Part shown: in pieces, positions 63,601 to 64,000 of the stretch | Layout of the letters: each line of letters starts with the position of its first letter | Position numbering within the stretch: the first letter of the stretch is position 1 | DNA from: Mesaphorura yosii | Taxonomy: Eukaryota; Arthropoda; Collembola; Poduromorpha; Tullbergiidae | DNA: 64,000 bases | Direction of reading: 5' to 3' | NCBI GenBank assembly: GCA_009869945.1 | Contig: WIXG01000281.1 | Span: forward strand, 1-64,000 | The notes under the pieces: model-generated | Seen by the model: only the letters and a program-made list of their open reading frames with translations | What the model was told of the DNA's origin: nothing | Databases searched by the model: none | Translations under genes and position numbers: made by a program

Positions 63601-64000
63601 ATCTTGTCAGTTATTTCAACAGGGCAGTCAGTCCATTGATGTTGGAATGAATTTAATAATTAACGACTAGTGTTTTGACCTCTTTAGGATCGGGACTTTA
63701 GAGACAGGAATATTCAGGCTTGGTTTCCAGTCCGAGTTGTAAATTAGACTGAAGAATCTCCGCTGCATACTAATTACTTCATACAAGAGCTTCCAGTTGT
63801 GGCATTTCTATACTCCACAAGAAACTTTGAGTGTCTGCTCGACTCTCACCCTTTCCTCTTCTCCGTTTCTGCCTTTCATTTCATTATTCTGGGTTGAGAG
63901 AGGGTTGAAATGAAAGAATGTCTTCAACTTGACTTAATTTTATGTTTTGAGGTCCCAGAAATGCGAAACATTTTCCGTAATTAAGATGTTCTTTGGTTCC
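48607..64000. other. Gene desert, last part
   Basis: About 15 kb of AT-rich DNA without a recognised gene, RNA gene or mobile element. A 154-codon frame at 51437-51901 (+) starts at TTG and has no domain. Slipped repeats of the GGCATGGCATGGCTTGG and GGCTTGGCTTGGCTC types occur near 54205 and 56650. A perfect 11-bp inverted repeat lies near the right edge. Confidence 0.5.
63873..63916. repeat. Perfect 11-bp inverted repeat
   Basis: CTTTCATTTCA at 63873-63883 pairs with TGAAATGAAAG at 63906-63916 across a 22-nt loop. It sits in a switch from pyrimidine-rich to purine-rich sequence. No gene context. Confidence 0.7.

Noticed and set aside
1-64000. CRISPR arrays, insertion sequences, prokaryotic operons or transferred bacterial genes
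   Set aside because: No regularly spaced direct repeats, no transposase frames and no terminal inverted repeats with target duplications were seen; all recognised genes are intron-bearing or animal-family genes.

Overview
This window is eukaryotic nuclear DNA, almost certainly from an arthropod. The recognised genes are split by short GT-AG introns, mostly 50-110 nt. The gene set combines conserved animal genes (EOGT, OCIAD1, POLG, TIGAR-like, RPB3, DNAJA2) with a pacifastin protease inhibitor and a divergent ionotropic receptor, which are arthropod-type families. A compact-genome hexapod such as a springtail would fit; that lineage call is inference.

Layout. The left 26.6 kb is gene-dense: OCIAD1 (+, 487-1450); EOGT (-, 1645-4033); an Mpv17-like membrane protein (+, 4478-5231); a TIGAR-like histidine phosphatase (+, 5541-6574); the mitochondrial DNA polymerase gamma catalytic subunit POLG (-, 6982-11712, 17 exons); a C2H2 zinc-finger protein (+, 12810-15500); a DNAJA2-type Hsp40 co-chaperone (-, 17443-19252); a secreted four-domain pacifastin protein (+, 20695-22776); and RNA polymerase II subunit RPB3 (-, 22892-26570). 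An intronless ionotropic receptor gene (+, 23825-25924) lies inside the second intron of RPB3 on the opposite strand. All ten models were assembled by hand from exon homology, splice sites and phase, and each assembled coding length is a multiple of three.

Neighbours tend to be divergent pairs with short shared upstream regions (EOGT/Mpv17-like, POLG/zinc finger, DNAJA2/pacifastin) or convergent pairs with 3' ends that nearly touch or overlap (OCIAD1/EOGT, TIGAR-like/POLG, pacifastin/RPB3). Several of the genes serve mitochondria (OCIAD1, Mpv17-like, POLG, possibly TIGAR-like). There is no operon logic; each gene looks independently transcribed.

The right 37 kb (about 26.6-64 kb) is a gene desert: AT-rich, full of short slipped repeats, homopurine or homopyrimidine tracts and a few perfect hairpins. 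I found no convincing protein gene, RNA gene or transposon in it. Two places deserve a look: gene-like open sequence at 27.2-27.6 kb, and a TATA-box sequence followed by a small open frame at 48.36-48.6 kb. The desert may be the regulatory flank or a long intron of a gene outside the window.
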